64,000 bases of DNA from Phocoenobacter atlanticus (GTDB lineage Bacteria > Pseudomonadota > Gammaproteobacteria > Enterobacterales > Pasteurellaceae), in NCBI RefSeq assembly GCF_030764225.1, contig NZ_JASAXH010000009.1, one strand, 5' to 3'. Every line of letters begins with the position of its first letter. The first letter of the stretch is position 1. Position numbers and translations under genes: made by a program. The notes under the pieces are model-generated. The model was not told the origin of the DNA. It searched no databases and saw nothing but the letters and a program-made list of their open reading frames with translations. Positions 53,554 through 62,500 of this stretch are shown here, one piece after another.

Positions 53554-55038
53554 ATGAAAGCAGATAATAATTGTATTGTAATCTTTGGTGCATCAGGAGA
53601 TTTAACCTACCGTAAATTGATACCAGCACTTTATGATTTATATAAAGTCGGGCAGTTAACAGAAAACTTTTCTGTTTTAGGGGTAGCACGTAGTGACTTT
53701 TGTGATGAAACATTTCGAGAAAAAATGTATGGTGCATTAATTGAGGCAGGGCATACAAGCGGTGAGATGTTAGATAATTTTTGCAAACATCTTTATTATC
53801 AATCGGTTAATACTTCTGATGTGATAGATTATGGTAAACTTATTCCTCGTTTGGATGATCTTCATCAGCGTTATCAAACGGAAGGAAATACCCTTTATTA
53901 TCTTTCAACTCCGCCAAGTTTATATGGCATTATTCCCGAATGTCTCGCTGCTCACGGTTTAAATACCGAACAGAATGGTTGGAAACGTTTAATTGTTGAA
54001 AAGCCTTTTGGTTATGATATTCATACTGCAAAAGAATTAGATATTCAAATTCATCATTATTTTGAAGAACATCAAATTTATCGTATCGATCACTATTTAG
54101 GCAAAGAAACCGTCCAAAATTTATTAGTATTACGTTTCTCAAATGGCTTATTTGAACCGCTTTGGAACAGAAATTTTATTGATTATATTGAAATCACAGG
54201 GGCTGAAACTATTGGCGTGGGTGATCGTGGTGGCTATTATGATGGCTCAGGTGCAATGCGAGATATGTTCCAAAACCATTTATTACAAGTATTAGCAATG
54301 GTTGCAATGGAACCTCCAGCAATTATTAACGCAAACTCAATGCGTGATGAAGTCGCAAAAGTATTACATTGTTTACACCCATTAAGTGAAGAAGCCGTGA
54401 AGCATAATTTAGTTTTAGGGCAATATACTCGAGCAGAAATTAACGGCAAGCAAGTAAAAGGCTACTTGGAAGAAAAAGGTGTTCCTGCAGATTCAAATAC
54501 AGAAACCTATATGGCATTACGCTGTGAAATTGATAACTGGCGTTGGGCAGGCGTCCCTTTCTATGTTCGTTCAGGAAAAATGTTACCAGCACGGGTAACA
54601 GAGGTCGTTATTCACTTTAAAACGACCCCTCACCCAGTGTTTAGTCAAAACGCACCCGATAATAAATTGATTATTCGCATTCAACCAGATGAAGGTGTTT
54701 CAATGCGTTTTGGTTTGAAAAAACCGGGTTCAGGGTTTGAGTCAAAAGAAGTTTCAATGGATTTCAGATATGCTGACTTAGCCTCGCCAAATCTTTTAAC
54801 CGCTTATGAACGTTTACTATTAGATGCAATGAAAGGTGATGCAACCTTATTCGCACGTACCGATGCTGTTCACGCATGTTGGAAATTCGTTGAGCCAATC
54901 TTAGCTTATAAAAAAGCAGGAGGACGAGTTTACGATTACGAAGCAGGTACTTGGGGACCAAAAGAAGCGGATCGTTTAATTGCCAAAGAAGGCAAAGTAT
55001 GGCGTCGTCCATCAGGTAAAATGAAGAAAAAGGTATAA
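53554..55038 (+). CDS. zwf: Glucose-6-phosphate dehydrogenase
   Basis: First step of the oxidative pentose phosphate pathway, giving NADPH and 6-phosphogluconolactone. The nucleotide motif GASGDLTYRKLIPALYDL is at the N-terminus and the active site RIDHYLGKE near residue 180. The 494 residues are standard. It is followed by pgl after five bases, so they are cotranscribed. Confidence 0.96.
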   Translation: MKADNNCIVIFGASGDLTYRKLIPALYDLYKVGQLTENFSVLGVARSDFCDETFREKMYGALIEAGHTSGEMLDNFCKHLYYQSVNTSDVIDYGKLIPRLDDLHQRYQTEGNTLYYLSTPPSLYGIIPECLAAHGLNTEQNGWKRLIVEKPFGYDIHTAKELDIQIHHYFEEHQIYRIDHYLGKETVQNLLVLRFSNGLFEPLWNRNFIDYIEITGAETIGVGDRGGYYDGSGAMRDMFQNHLLQVLAMVAMEPPAIINANSMRDEVAKVLHCLHPLSEEAVKHNLVLGQYTRAEINGKQVKGYLEEKGVPADSNTETYMALRCEIDNWRWAGVPFYVRSGKMLPARVTEVVIHFKTTPHPVFSQNAPDNKLIIRIQPDEGVSMRFGLKKPGSGFESKEVSMDFRYADLASPNLLTAYERLLLDAMKGDATLFARTDAVHACWKFVEPILAYKKAGGRVYDYEAGTWGPKEADRLIAKEGKVWRRPSGKMKKKV

Positions 55039-55043
55039 CAGTA

Positions 55044-55745
55044 ATGAATAAAATTATTTTTGATTCAGCCCAGCAAGCGGTAGAAAAGATCGCACAAGAA
55101 TTTAAAGCATACAGTGAACAAGGCGAGCCTGTTCATATCTCGCTTTCAGGTGGAAGTACGCCAAAATTATTGTTTAAAATACTCGCTCAACCGCCTTATA
55201 ACACTGCAATAAATTGGAAAAATTTACATTTTTGGTGGGGTGATGAGCGAATGGTTGAACCAACTGATCCTGAAAGTAATTATGGCGAAGTACAGGCGTT
55301 ATTATTTGATCATATTGATATTCCTACTGAAAATATTCATCGTATTCAGGGGGAACAAGAAGTTCAAGCTGAGTTAATCCGCTTTGAACAAGAGATCAAA
55401 GATTGCGTACCAAACCAAAAATTTGATTGGATTATTTTAGGAATGGGAACAGACGGACATACGGCTTCATTATTCCCAAATCAAACTGATTTTGATGATG
55501 AGCGTTTAGTAATAATTGCAGAACACCCTGAAACAAAACAATTACGCATTTCAAAAACAGCAAAATTGATTGAAAAAGCAAAACGAGTTACTTACCTTGT
55601 AACAGGACAAAGTAAAGCGGTTATAATCAAACAAATTTTTGCAAATGATCCAAAAGCACAAAGCTATCCAGCGGCTAGAATTAAAGCAAGTAATGGAAAT
55701 ACAGAGTGGTATTTGGATAAAGAGGCGGGGGAGTTGTTGTTATGA
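55044..55745 (+). CDS. pgl: 6-phosphogluconolactonase
   Basis: Hydrolyses 6-phosphogluconolactone made by Zwf. Family motifs are SLSGGSTPKLLFKIL near residue 35, WWGDERMV and GMGTDGHTASLFP. It has 233 residues. The stop overlaps the start of the next gene as ATGA. Confidence 0.94.
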   Translation: MNKIIFDSAQQAVEKIAQEFKAYSEQGEPVHISLSGGSTPKLLFKILAQPPYNTAINWKNLHFWWGDERMVEPTDPESNYGEVQALLFDHIDIPTENIHRIQGEQEVQAELIRFEQEIKDCVPNQKFDWIILGMGTDGHTASLFPNQTDFDDERLVIIAEHPETKQLRISKTAKLIEKAKRVTYLVTGQSKAVIIKQIFANDPKAQSYPAARIKASNGNTEWYLDKEAGELLL

Positions 55746-56386
55746 ATGAATTAGTTAAAGTCATTTTATTAGGGTTAGGTCAAAATGCTTTTATTATAGC
55801 GGTTACCGTTGTTGCTTTATTAACAATATGCTATTTGAAAAAATATATTGATTTTCAAAAAAAAGAAAAATTACTTTTAGCTATTCAAGATTATGAACAG
55901 CTTATCAAATTGAATTGTGAGTTAGATGATTTGAAGCAGAAACCACAAATTATTAAAGACTTAGCTTGTGAAAGGGTTTCGTATTTTAAAGGTGTTGATT
56001 TTGATAGAATATGTAATTGTTTAGAAAATAAAAAAATTGGTTTGAATGATTTTAATAGACTGAATTTTTTATATAAATTTGGATTTTTAGATAAAAATTA
56101 TAAAGATATAGAAAAGAAAAGGTATAGTATTTATGTTTATTCTGCAATTGGTTTTGTTTTTCTTTTAATTTACTACCTGATTTTTATAGGAATATGTGTA
56201 TCTATTCTTTATTATTCTAAATTAACTTTTAACAGTACAGAATTTTTGATTCCATATATACTTTTTATTGCTATTCCTGAAATCTTTTTATTTTATAAAA
56301 TTGATCAAAGAACTAAACTATTAAAATATGTTAATTGGTATCAAGAAAATAAAACTCAATTGATAGATAAGAAAATTATTTTTTAA
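55742..56386 (+). CDS. Hypothetical membrane protein coupled to pgl
   Basis: A 214-residue protein not recognised. One membrane segment lies at about 10-30, then a charged cytosolic or periplasmic part of about 90 residues, then two more hydrophobic segments (IYVYSAIGFVFLLIYYLIFIGICV and FLIPYILFIAIPEIFLFY). Its start overlaps the pgl stop (ATGA), yet it is much more AT-rich and looks like a later insertion into the zwf-pgl-gnd region. Confidence 0.6.
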   Translation: MNELVKVILLGLGQNAFIIAVTVVALLTICYLKKYIDFQKKEKLLLAIQDYEQLIKLNCELDDLKQKPQIIKDLACERVSYFKGVDFDRICNCLENKKIGLNDFNRLNFLYKFGFLDKNYKDIEKKRYSIYVYSAIGFVFLLIYYLIFIGICVSILYYSKLTFNSTEFLIPYILFIAIPEIFLFYKIDQRTKLLKYVNWYQENKTQLIDKKIIF

Positions 56387-56465
56387 TAAAACTCAAATGG
56401 ATGGTAATATTTTTCTTATAATTTACAAATTTTAATAAAATTGAATTACTAAAGTTAAAATAATT

Positions 56466-56520
56466 GTATTGCATTGAAATACTTTTTGATCTAATATTGA
56501 TGTATTACATTGAAATACAA
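56466..56520 (+). promoter_or_regulatory. Direct repeats before the toxin-antitoxin operon
   Basis: Two near-identical copies of TGTATT(G/A)CATTGAAATAC lie in the last 70 bases before the antitoxin start. Antitoxins of this class bind repeated sites at their own promoter, so these are candidate operators. Confidence 0.5.
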
Positions 56521-56534
56521 AAGGGAATAAAAAA

Positions 56535-56822
56535 ATGGCAACAGTAAATAATTCAGCATTTAGTTTTAGAGTACCTGAAAGTATAAAAAACCAAGCGTTT
56601 GATGTGATTGCACAATATGGCTTAACACCTTCACAGGTAATGAATATGTTTTTAAATGAAATCGCTCATACTAAAACCATTCCTGTAAATTTGGATTATC
56701 ATCAACCGAATGCGAGAACGTTAAGATCAATACAAGATATTGAAAATGGCGATTTCGAAATGGTTGATGTTAGAGATGATGAAACTTTGACAGACGCATT
56801 ATTGAGACAATGTAAGGGCTAA
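56535..56822 (+). CDS. RelB/DinJ-family antitoxin
   Basis: A 95-residue antitoxin with a ribbon-helix-helix N-terminus (FSFRVPESIKNQAFDVIAQYGLTPSQVMNMFLNEI) that should bind the operon promoter, and an acidic C-terminal tail that should wrap the toxin. The toxin gene starts three bases after its stop. Imperfect repeats TGTATTGCATTGAAATAC / TGTATTACATTGAAATAC upstream (about 56466-56520) may be the autoregulatory site. Confidence 0.88.
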   Translation: MATVNNSAFSFRVPESIKNQAFDVIAQYGLTPSQVMNMFLNEIAHTKTIPVNLDYHQPNARTLRSIQDIENGDFEMVDVRDDETLTDALLRQCKG

Positions 56823-56825
56823 ATT

Positions 56826-57110
56826 TTGAAAAATAGAAAGCCGTTAAAAACAGTAATGACAAAAGATTTTCAACGTGATTTCAAAAAATTGGGTGCTAAA
56901 AAATGTTTAACACCTGAATTTATTGAGGTAATGTATCTATTACAACATTCTTATCCCTTACCAGTAGAATATAGAGATCACGCATTAAGTGGTAATATGG
57001 ATGGTTTTAGAGATTGTCATATTTTTAACGATTTAGTATTGATTTACAAAATTGATGATGATTATTTGTATCTTTCTCGTATTGGTACACATTCACAGGT
57101 TTTTAAATAA
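56826..57110 (+). CDS. YafQ-family mRNA interferase toxin
   Basis: A 94-residue ribosome-dependent endoribonuclease toxin. The family core is intact: YRDHALSGNMDGFRDCHIFNDLVLIYKI, with the His and Asp residues of YafQ, and C-terminal RIGTHSQVF with the catalytic His. The likely start is TTG at 56826, preceded by AAGGG and three bases from the antitoxin stop; ATG at 56856 would drop ten residues. It pairs with the RelB-like antitoxin. Confidence 0.88.
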   Translation: MKNRKPLKTVMTKDFQRDFKKLGAKKCLTPEFIEVMYLLQHSYPLPVEYRDHALSGNMDGFRDCHIFNDLVLIYKIDDDYLYLSRIGTHSQVFK

Positions 57111-57216
57111 TTGTAGGGGAGGATTGAACTCGCAGAGCGAGTGAAATATCCTTCCGTTAATTAGTAAATTTACAAAAGTGGGAGGATATACGGCTATGCC
57201 TAATCCTCCCCTACAA
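57111..57216. mobile_element. Candidate MITE-like element with 15-bp perfect inverted ends
   Basis: TTGTAGGGGAGGATT at 57111-57125 is repeated inverted at 57202-57216. The element starts directly after the toxin stop codon and contains a smaller inverted piece (CTCGCAGAGCGAG). An uptake-signal core follows at about 57226. Confidence 0.55.
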
Positions 57217-57324
57217 AAGAATTAAACAAGCGGTCACATTATTACAAAAATTTGCAAATTTTGATAAGGATCATACTGCTTAAAGGGAAACAAATTTAAA
57301 CTTCAAACAAAACGAGGAGCAAAA

Positions 57325-58773
57325 ATGAAAGGTGATATTGGTGTTATTGGCTTAGCCGTAATGGGACAAAACCTAATTTTAAATATGAACGATCACGGTT
57401 TTAAAGTGGTAGCGTATAACCGTACCACTTCAAAAGTCGATGATTTCTTAAATAACGAAGCGAAAGGTACGAATATTATTGGTGCGTATTCTTTGCAAGA
57501 TTTGGCGGATAAATTAGAAAAACCACGCCGTATTATGTTGATGGTGCGTGCAGGCGAAGTGGTTGATAAATTTATCAACAGCTTAGTACCATACTTAGAC
57601 GAAGGCGATATCATCATTGATGGCGGTAACTCAAACTACCCAGATACAAACCGTCGAGTGGTAGAACTTCGTGAAAAAGGCATTCGCTTTATTGGAACAG
57701 GTGTTTCTGGTGGTGAAGAAGGAGCAAGATTTGGACCTTCAATTATGCCAGGTGGTCACGAAGAAGCGTGGCCTTTTGTTAAACCTGTGTTACAAGCTAT
57801 TTCAGCAAAAACGCCAGCAGGCGAACCTTGTTGTGATTGGGTTGGTCAAGACGGTGCAGGTCATTTTGTAAAAATGGTTCACAACGGTATCGAATATGGC
57901 GATATGCAGTTAATTTGTGAAGCATACCAATTCTTAAAAGAAGGCGTAGGTTTATCTGATGATGAATTAGAAGCGACGTTCAATGAATGGCGTAAAACAG
58001 AATTAGACAGCTATTTAATTGATATTACAGCAGAGATCTTAGGCTATAAAGACGAAGACGGTAGCCGTTTAGTGGATAAAATCCTTGATACTGCTGGGCA
58101 AAAAGGGACAGGTAAATGGACAGGTATCAATGCATTAGACTTTGGTATTCCTTTAACTTTAATCACTGAATCTGTATTCGCTCGTTGTGTGTCTTCATTT
58201 AAAGAACAACGTGTTGAAGCGTCAAAATTATTCAACAAAACTGTGGGCAAAGTAGAAGGCGACAAAGCACAGTGGATTGAAGCCGTTCGTAAAGCATTAT
58301 TAGCGTCAAAAATCATCTCTTATGCACAAGGCTTTATGTTGATTCGTCAAGCGTCAGAAGAGTTTGGTTGGAATATTAGCTATGGTAATACGGCATTATT
58401 ATGGCGTGAAGGCTGTATTATTCGTAGTGCATTCTTAGGGAATATCCGTGATGCCTATGAAGCAAACCCTGATTTAATTTTCTTAGGCTCAGATAAATAT
58501 TTCAAAGATATTTTAGAAAATAGCCAAGCAGATTGGCGTAAAGTGGTAGCGAAATCTATCGAAACAGGTATCCCAATGCCTTGTATGACATCTGCGATTA
58601 CCTTCTTAGATGGTTACACTTCGGCACGTTTACCAGCAAACTTGTTACAAGCTCAACGTGACTACTTTGGGGCTCATACTTATGAGCGTATCGACAAAGC
58701 TCGTGGCGAATTCTTCCATACTAACTGGACAGGTCGTGGCGGAGATGTGGCTTCAACCACTTATGATGTGTAG
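57325..58773 (+). CDS. gnd: 6-phosphogluconate dehydrogenase (decarboxylating)
   Basis: Third enzyme of the oxidative pentose phosphate pathway, forming ribulose-5-phosphate, CO2 and NADPH. The Rossmann motif GVIGLAVMGQNLILN, the substrate loop GTGVSGGEEGARFGPSIMPGG and the signature ILDTAGQKGTGKWT are intact. It has 482 residues. It is separated from zwf-pgl by a membrane protein gene, a toxin-antitoxin pair and a repeat element. It ends at a terminator. Confidence 0.96.
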   Translation: MKGDIGVIGLAVMGQNLILNMNDHGFKVVAYNRTTSKVDDFLNNEAKGTNIIGAYSLQDLADKLEKPRRIMLMVRAGEVVDKFINSLVPYLDEGDIIIDGGNSNYPDTNRRVVELREKGIRFIGTGVSGGEEGARFGPSIMPGGHEEAWPFVKPVLQAISAKTPAGEPCCDWVGQDGAGHFVKMVHNGIEYGDMQLICEAYQFLKEGVGLSDDELEATFNEWRKTELDSYLIDITAEILGYKDEDGSRLVDKILDTAGQKGTGKWTGINALDFGIPLTLITESVFARCVSSFKEQRVEASKLFNKTVGKVEGDKAQWIEAVRKALLASKIISYAQGFMLIRQASEEFGWNISYGNTALLWREGCIIRSAFLGNIRDAYEANPDLIFLGSDKYFKDILENSQADWRKVVAKSIETGIPMPCMTSAITFLDGYTSARLPANLLQAQRDYFGAHTYERIDKARGEFFHTNWTGRGGDVASTTYDV

Positions 58774-58798
58774 TATTTCATTTTAATAAACTAAATAT

Positions 58799-58831
58799 AG
58801 CGAGCAGAGAATAAATTTGCTCGCTTTTTTA
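58799..58831 (+). terminator. Terminator of gnd
   Basis: AGCGAGCA / TGCTCGCT stem followed by TTTTT, about 25 bases after the stop. Confidence 0.88.
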
Positions 58832-58858
58832 TAAATAATTAAAGTCGGTTTAAAGTAA

Positions 58859-59356
58859 TACAAGCGGTATGATATTGAACATTTTTTACAAAACCTAGAT
58901 TTAATTGGAAAATATAATGTAACAAAATTAGCCTTTTATTTGCCCTTTGACGGTGAAATTTCACCATTACCTTTGATGGATAAATTATTAGAGCAGGGTA
59001 AACAAATTTACTTACCCGTATTACACCCTTTTTCAAAAGGACATTTATTATTTCTTAAGTATGATAAAAATTACAAAAAATCATTAAGATCTAACCGCTT
59101 TGGTATTATTGAACCCCAATTAGGTGTGAGAAAAGTATTGCCATTAAGTGAATTAGACATCATTTTTTCCCCCTTAGTCGCTTGTGATAAAAAAGGCAAT
59201 CGCTTAGGAATGGGAGGCGGATTTTATGACCGAACCTTTGCTCAAGCACCTCCCAATTTAATTAGTATAGGACTGGCTCATCAGTGCCAACAAGTAGAAA
59301 AACTACCTGTTGAAAGTTGGGATATGCCGCTGGATTATATTGTTTTGGGAAAGTAA
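58859..59356 (+). pseudogene. 5'-truncated 5-formyltetrahydrofolate cyclo-ligase
   Basis: The C-terminal part of the enzyme that converts 5-formyl- to 5,10-methenyltetrahydrofolate is clear: LPFDGEISPLPLMDKLLEQGKQIYLPVLHPFS, RFGIIEPQLG and the nucleotide loop GMGGGFYDRTF. The family is about 190 residues, but the open frame has only about 35 codons before LPFDGE and then a stop (TAA, 58856), with no ATG; TTG at 58940 would give 138 aa. The usual N-terminal helix is missing and replaced by an uptake-signal core (ACAAGCGGT) at about 58860. It is probably a broken gene; a non-standard start is less likely. Confidence 0.65.
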
Positions 59357-59539
59357 AAAATAAATATTATTTTTATCTACCTTTTTGTTCATGATGCCGA
59401 AATTTCCCAAAGTAGGTCTTACCATATCGTTATATTTAAACAAGGCTTAAGGGATACTTTAAAAATAATTTTTAATGTAGCGATTAAGTCTTAAAATATA
59501 TCACTAAAATTTTATTACTTATAATCCGGTATAAGGATT

Positions 59540-62500
59540 CTATTCATCTAACCAATCAGGTATTTTTATATTATAATCTAAATCATTACTATCAAGTTTT
59601 AAAAGTAAATCTAAATCTTCTATACCAACTTTACCTATATATAGCTTTTTCAATATTTCATTAGGTAAGAGTTTTAGCTGATTATATCCAGAAAAATAAA
59701 CTTGATCTTTAGTATATCCTCCGAATAAAGCCGTATTTTCCAAGCCTCTTTTAATTCTTGCTACCATATCAAAAGCATCACTATCATTAGTAATATATTG
59801 CTTTACAAATATAAATAAATCCCAAAAATCGGTTGTTAAGCACTTATCGCATAGAATAAGTCTGAGAGCATATTTCATTTCATCATATTTACTTCTTAAG
59901 TGATTTCTCTCCTCAGCTAATGTTGCTAAACCTTCTTCTGTAGCAAGATAATTTGGAAAACCTATTGAAAAAATTTCATATTTTTGTTTTTTTCCATTCT
60001 CATTTCGTAATATATGAGTTTCTATTTCATGAACATATAAACGCTCAATTTCACTCAGAGTAAATGTAGCACTATCTTTTATGTTTAAGGTTTGTTCCAA
60101 GCTACTAACAGACATTTTTGCCGACATATTCTGAATTGTTACTTTCCAGTTATATCCACACATCTCTAATTTAGAAGTGATAAATCTTTGAGCCTCAACC
60201 GCAGATATCTGCTCTTCATTCTTATTAAGCGTACAATTATATGTTTTTAAAATATCTAATGCTTGTTGTATATCCTCATCTTTTGGCTTTCCATAAAGTG
60301 ATGATAACCAATTATTGAATGTCACGCCTTTATTTTCAAAATGAGTCAACCATTCAATATCTTTATTGATACTTATTTTATACAGTTCTGATAAACAAAA
60401 GTTTATATCTGAAAATTGTTTATAAAAAATTTGTAGTTTTTCTATTACCTCTGAATTATCCCTGCTATTACAATACTTAAAAATAGGATTATATTTTTGG
60501 TTTTGTCTAAATTTAGCAATAAACTGCTCTTTTTCTTGATTGAGATTTAGTGGAGTAATATCTTTTATCAAATTTATTGTTCTTTTAAAATCCCAATACT
60601 CTCTTTCTAAAATAGCAAACTTTATTTTTTGCCATAATATAAACGCTTCTTGGTAATCAGCATTTTTAGTATTTTTTTGAATCTTTTTTTGGATTAGTAA
60701 TGCCTTCACTACATATTCTAATGCCTTATCCAGTTCATTTTTACAAAAATATATTTTTGCTCTGATTGTTTTATTAATTGCTATACGAGGATGATGTTCA
60801 TGTAATTTTCCTTCTATACATTGACTTGCTTGATCGCAATACTTCATAGCAATATCAAAATCCTTTTTTTGTAAATATATTCGACTCAAATTATTATATG
60901 CGAATGCTGTTGATGGATGATATTCTCCATAATTTTTAACTTTATTATCTAATGATTTTTTATGATATTTGGAGGCTTTATTAAGTTTATTTAATTGTAA
61001 ATACATCTTCCCTATATTATTTAATGAACCGCCATAATATGGATGTTCTTCAGCTAAATACTTACGTCTAATTCTAAAACCTAATAACCGATAAAATAAA
61101 GCAAGCCGATATTTATTATTATCATTTAGCTTTAACCCCCATTTACTATAAGTAAAACCCAAAAGATCATAAGCTCGAGCTAACTCTAACTGAGATTCCA
61201 TTTCTTTATCTTGTTTTAATATACTTATTGCTTTTCTAGCATACTTAACAGACATATCATACTCAGCTAGATCTCTATAATTTATCATCAACAATATATA
61301 TAATCGTCCTAATTCTATATTAGGATGATTCTCTAATTTGTCTATTAAGTCCTTAGTTTTTAATTGTTTCTCTAATCCTTGATTAAAATATCCATTTCTA
61401 GAATAACAATTTCCAACCACCATATATGTTTTTGCAATTTCTAATTGATCACAACTTTTATCTACTTCCATTAATGCCAAAGAGTCTTCTGCACATTTTA
61501 TAGCTTTTTCAAAAAGGCTAAACTTTTCAAGTAGTCGTGCATACTCTCTTAAAAGTTTTGCATAATTGAAATTATACTCCTTTATATTGATAATGATTTC
61601 ATCAATATATGTCATATAAGGTTTACTTTCTATCCAGTTGGTATCTGGTCTTATTTCAATTTTATTTATAAAAAATTGAAGTAAATCATTTAAATTCTTA
61701 GCAGAAATATCCAATTTCTCTCTAACTACTTCCTGAATTAATGGATGGCATTTATATGCAATAACCATATCAATTTCATTTTCTAAATTATTTTGTGTCA
61801 ACAATCCTTTAATAACTAAATCATTTAAAATATTTATAAAATCAACCAGATTCTCTTCTTTTATTTGAAAAATCTTGAGTAAATCATTAATAGATATATC
61901 GCTATAAGGTAAAACTGAAAAGTACACTAAATATTTTTGTTCATTTGGGCTTAAAGACTCAAGATCAAAAAGAGCCATAAGATGGCCTAGTAAGTTATTT
62001 TCTGCACTAATTAGACTGGGATTACTGATAGAAATTTTATTTTTGAGTAGCTGTTCGGTTAAAAAATATCTTGCATCTTGATTATTTTTAATTCCTTTCA
62101 TATTTGAAAGAGGATGCTTGTTTAAAGCTTTAGCCAGTAATATTATAAATAGAGTATGATAATTAATTTCCTTAAAAATAAGTTTTAATACTTCATCACT
62201 ACTGTCCTTTTTTTTGTAATATTCTAAAAATAGTTTTTTACAATCCTGAAAATTTAATGTATCAAGATGAATAATTTCACATTCATCAAATTCAGCTTTA
62301 GAAGTAATAAGGATGTTCCAACGTAAACTCTCCAACATACTTTTAATATTCATTAATTGTCGAGAATCATTAACATTATCTATTATTAGTAGATTCTTTC
62401 CTTCCAGCATTGATAAAGATGTCTTTAAATTATAAAAATTCTTTTCAAGGTCTAAATCTGCAGAATACTCAAACCCTGTTTTCTTATTGGATAATTGATG

